Made by a program: the position numbers and the translations under genes
From: Ga0077555 sp033764055
GTDB taxonomy: Bacteria > Pseudomonadota > Alphaproteobacteria > Rhizobiales > Hyphomicrobiaceae
NCBI GenBank assembly: GCA_033764055.1
Contig: JANRJI010000129.1
Coordinates: forward strand, 62,001-126,000
Length of the DNA stretch: 64,000 nt
Direction: 5' to 3'
Shown: positions 63,501 to 64,000 of the stretch, piece after piece
How the letters are laid out: each line of letters begins with the position of its first letter
Numbering within the stretch: position 1 is the first letter of the stretch
Notes under the pieces: generated by a model
Seen by the model: the letters and a program-made list of their open reading frames with translations, nothing else
Told to the model about the DNA's origin: nothing
Database searches by the model: none

Positions 63501-64000
63501 GCCGCACGCCGCGTAGTGCCGCCGGACTTGATGGCGCCGGCCGCCCGGTCGCCGATCTTGAGGAAGCTCATCAGGCCCGACGACTTCCCGCCGCCCGACA
63601 GCTTCTCGTTCTCGGCGCGCAGTGCAGAGAAATTCGAGCCCGTGCCCGAGCCGTATTTGAACAGGCGCGCCTCGCGCACCCAGAGGTCCATGATGCCGTT
63701 CTCGTTGACGAGATCGTCGTCGACGGACTGGATGAAGCAGGCGTGCGGCTGGGGGTGCTCGTAGGCCGACTCCGAGCGGGTCAGCTTGCCGGTGCGATGG
63801 TCGACGTAATAATGCCCCTGGCCGGGACCGTCGATGCCATAGGCCCAGTGCAAGCCGGTGTTGAACCACTGCGGCGAGTTGGGTGCGCCCATCTGCATCG
63901 CCAGCATGTGGCAGTGCTCGTCGAAGAAGGCGCGGGCATCCTCCTCGCTCGAGAAATAGCCGCCCTTCCAGCCCCAGTAGGTCCACGTGCCGGCGAGGCG
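60557..64000 (-). CDS. nrdJ: vitamin B12-dependent ribonucleotide reductase, 5' truncated
   Basis: Class II (adenosylcobalamin-dependent) ribonucleotide reductase, which makes deoxyribonucleotides with or without oxygen. The frame runs off the window, so the N-terminus is missing; 1147 residues are visible. Features include MGAPNSPQWFNTGLHWAYG, the Cys of HACFIQSV, SGTGSNFSALR, the NPCSEYMFLDDTACNL block of the radical/active site and PTGTIGLVMDCDTTG. The C-terminal cysteine-rich end (CQECGN, CLKCDTCGG, GCS) is the usual thiol-relay and zinc-like tail. No intein is seen. The cobalamin riboswitch, if any, would be outside the window. Confidence 0.96.
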   Translation of the reverse strand, partial: RLAGTWTYWGWKGGYFSSEEDARAFFDEHCHMLAMQMGAPNSPQWFNTGLHWAYGIDGPGQGHYYVDHRTGKLTRSESAYEHPQPHACFIQSVDDDLVNENGIMDLWVREARLFKYGSGTGSNFSALRAENEKLSGGGKSSGLMSFLKIGDRAAGAIKSGGTTRRAAKMVVVDVDHPDIEAYIDWKVKEEQKVAALVTGSKICQKRLKAVLSAIVTCDTDNAESETGRDERCFDPARNPALKRAIREARRDGVPQNYILRVIQMARQGQKDIDFATYDTDWDSEAYLTVSGQNSNNSVRVTDEFLKAVGDDGEWHLTARLDGRKIKSLKARGLWDKIGHAAWASADPGIQFHSTINDWHTCPQSGQIRASNPCSEYMFLDDTACNLASLNLMTFRKPDGTFDVAAFEHCCRLWTIVLEISVMMAQFPSRQIAELSYRYRTLGLGFANIGGLLMASGIGYDSAQGRAICGAISAVMTGVAYATSAEMSSELGPFPGYEPNAADMLRVIRNHRRAAYGHRDGYEKLATRPVPLDHASCTDSALVAAAMRAWDRAIELGQAYGYRNAQATVVAPTGTIGLVMDCDTTGIEPDFALVKFKKLAGGGYFKIINRAVPEALRTLGYTEAQIAEIEAYAVGHGSLRQSPAINHATLKTKGFTADALDKLEGALKSAFDIKFAMNRWTLGEAFLVETLKVSKEKLDEPGFDLLAHLGFSRKDVEAANEHVCGAMTLEGAPHLKAEHISIFDCANPCGRKGKRFLSVESHIRMMAASQPFISGAISKTINMPNDATVDDCKSAYMLSWRLALKANALYRDGSKLSQPLNSQILSDDDVEAEEIAAELTADRPAGNRAALAAERIVERIIERAREREKLPGRRKGYTQKATVGGHKVYLRTGEYDDGRLGEIFIDMHKEGAAFRSLMNNFAIAISLGLQYGVPLEEYVDAFTFTRFEPAGLVQGNEAIKNATSILDYIFRELAVSYLERHDLAHVDPREIVGETGLGSSDEELEDETPPAMPAARLVSKGLTRGLQPNVFVVPEARRFEVRGSSALSAEPEVETNSVNAMQHKLARELARSETTLLVRERVEERTTIGATSAITVGGGTTLTIAERRREAKVKGYEGESCQECGNFTLVRNGTCLKCDTCGGTSGCS

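Overview
The window reads as chromosomal DNA of a high-GC, Gram-negative alphaproteobacterium, most likely of the order Hyphomicrobiales or a close relative. The evidence is the gene order argS, SPOR-domain protein, nagZ, scpA, scpB, which is typical of that group; a complete cbb3 oxidase locus under an FNR/FixK box; a B12-dependent ribonucleotide reductase; and several families common in the group (DUF1036, DUF1244, TAXI-type TRAP transport, a TipF-like degenerate EAL protein). I cannot name a genus. I found no tRNA, rRNA, CRISPR array, phage or transposase gene.

Layout. Bases 1-8339 hold mixed metabolic genes: the end of a DUF2235 hydrolase, an MBL-fold hydrolase convergent with a DUF1499 protein, a class III aminotransferase, an EamA exporter, a short-chain dehydrogenase (SDR), a cupin, a secreted beta-rich protein and an aspartoacylase-like hydrolase. 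Bases 8613-17857 form a housekeeping block for tRNA charging, envelope and chromosome segregation (argS, SPOR, nagZ, scpA, scpB, a GH114-like secreted protein, mtgA, a SoxW-like thioredoxin). An aldo/keto reductase follows, then a catabolic-looking cluster of one acyl-CoA-dehydrogenase-like flavoprotein and three SDRs (19068-22652). Bases 22653-26959 are a less GC-rich insert with a YfhO-type membrane protein and a methyltransferase between two gene-free stretches.

Bases 26960-34234 carry a 2-oxoglutarate oxygenase, a ClpP-fold exported protein, DUF1036, glycerate 2-kinase, an N-formylglutamate amidohydrolase joined in frame to DUF1244, a DsbA-type oxidoreductase and a two-domain kinase. Bases 34361-47772 are a respiration island: a PAS hybrid histidine kinase, an OmpR-type regulator, a Crp/FixK-type regulator, an unknown protein, then ccoNOQP, a small CxCxC reading frame, ccoGHIS and a DUF2189 membrane protein, nearly all overlapping or a few bases apart. 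A perfect TTGAT-N4-ATCAA box lies 95 bp before ccoN, so the Crp-type protein is the obvious candidate activator.

Bases 48495-57062 pair a KdpDE-like two-component system, without kdpFABC in the window, with a divergent transport operon of three tandem paralogous TAXI binding proteins and one fused TRAP permease. The right end holds a TipF-like EAL protein, a tiny secreted charged protein, a field of palindromic and 67-bp repeats, a low-GC islet with a small membrane protein, and most of nrdJ running off the window.

The points most worth following are the FNR box and the small CxCxC frame in the cco operon, the triple TAXI array with its divergent regulators, the FGase-DUF1244 fusion with an internal ribosome binding site, the two SDRs without the catalytic tyrosine, and the repeat field at 59.2-60.1 kb.
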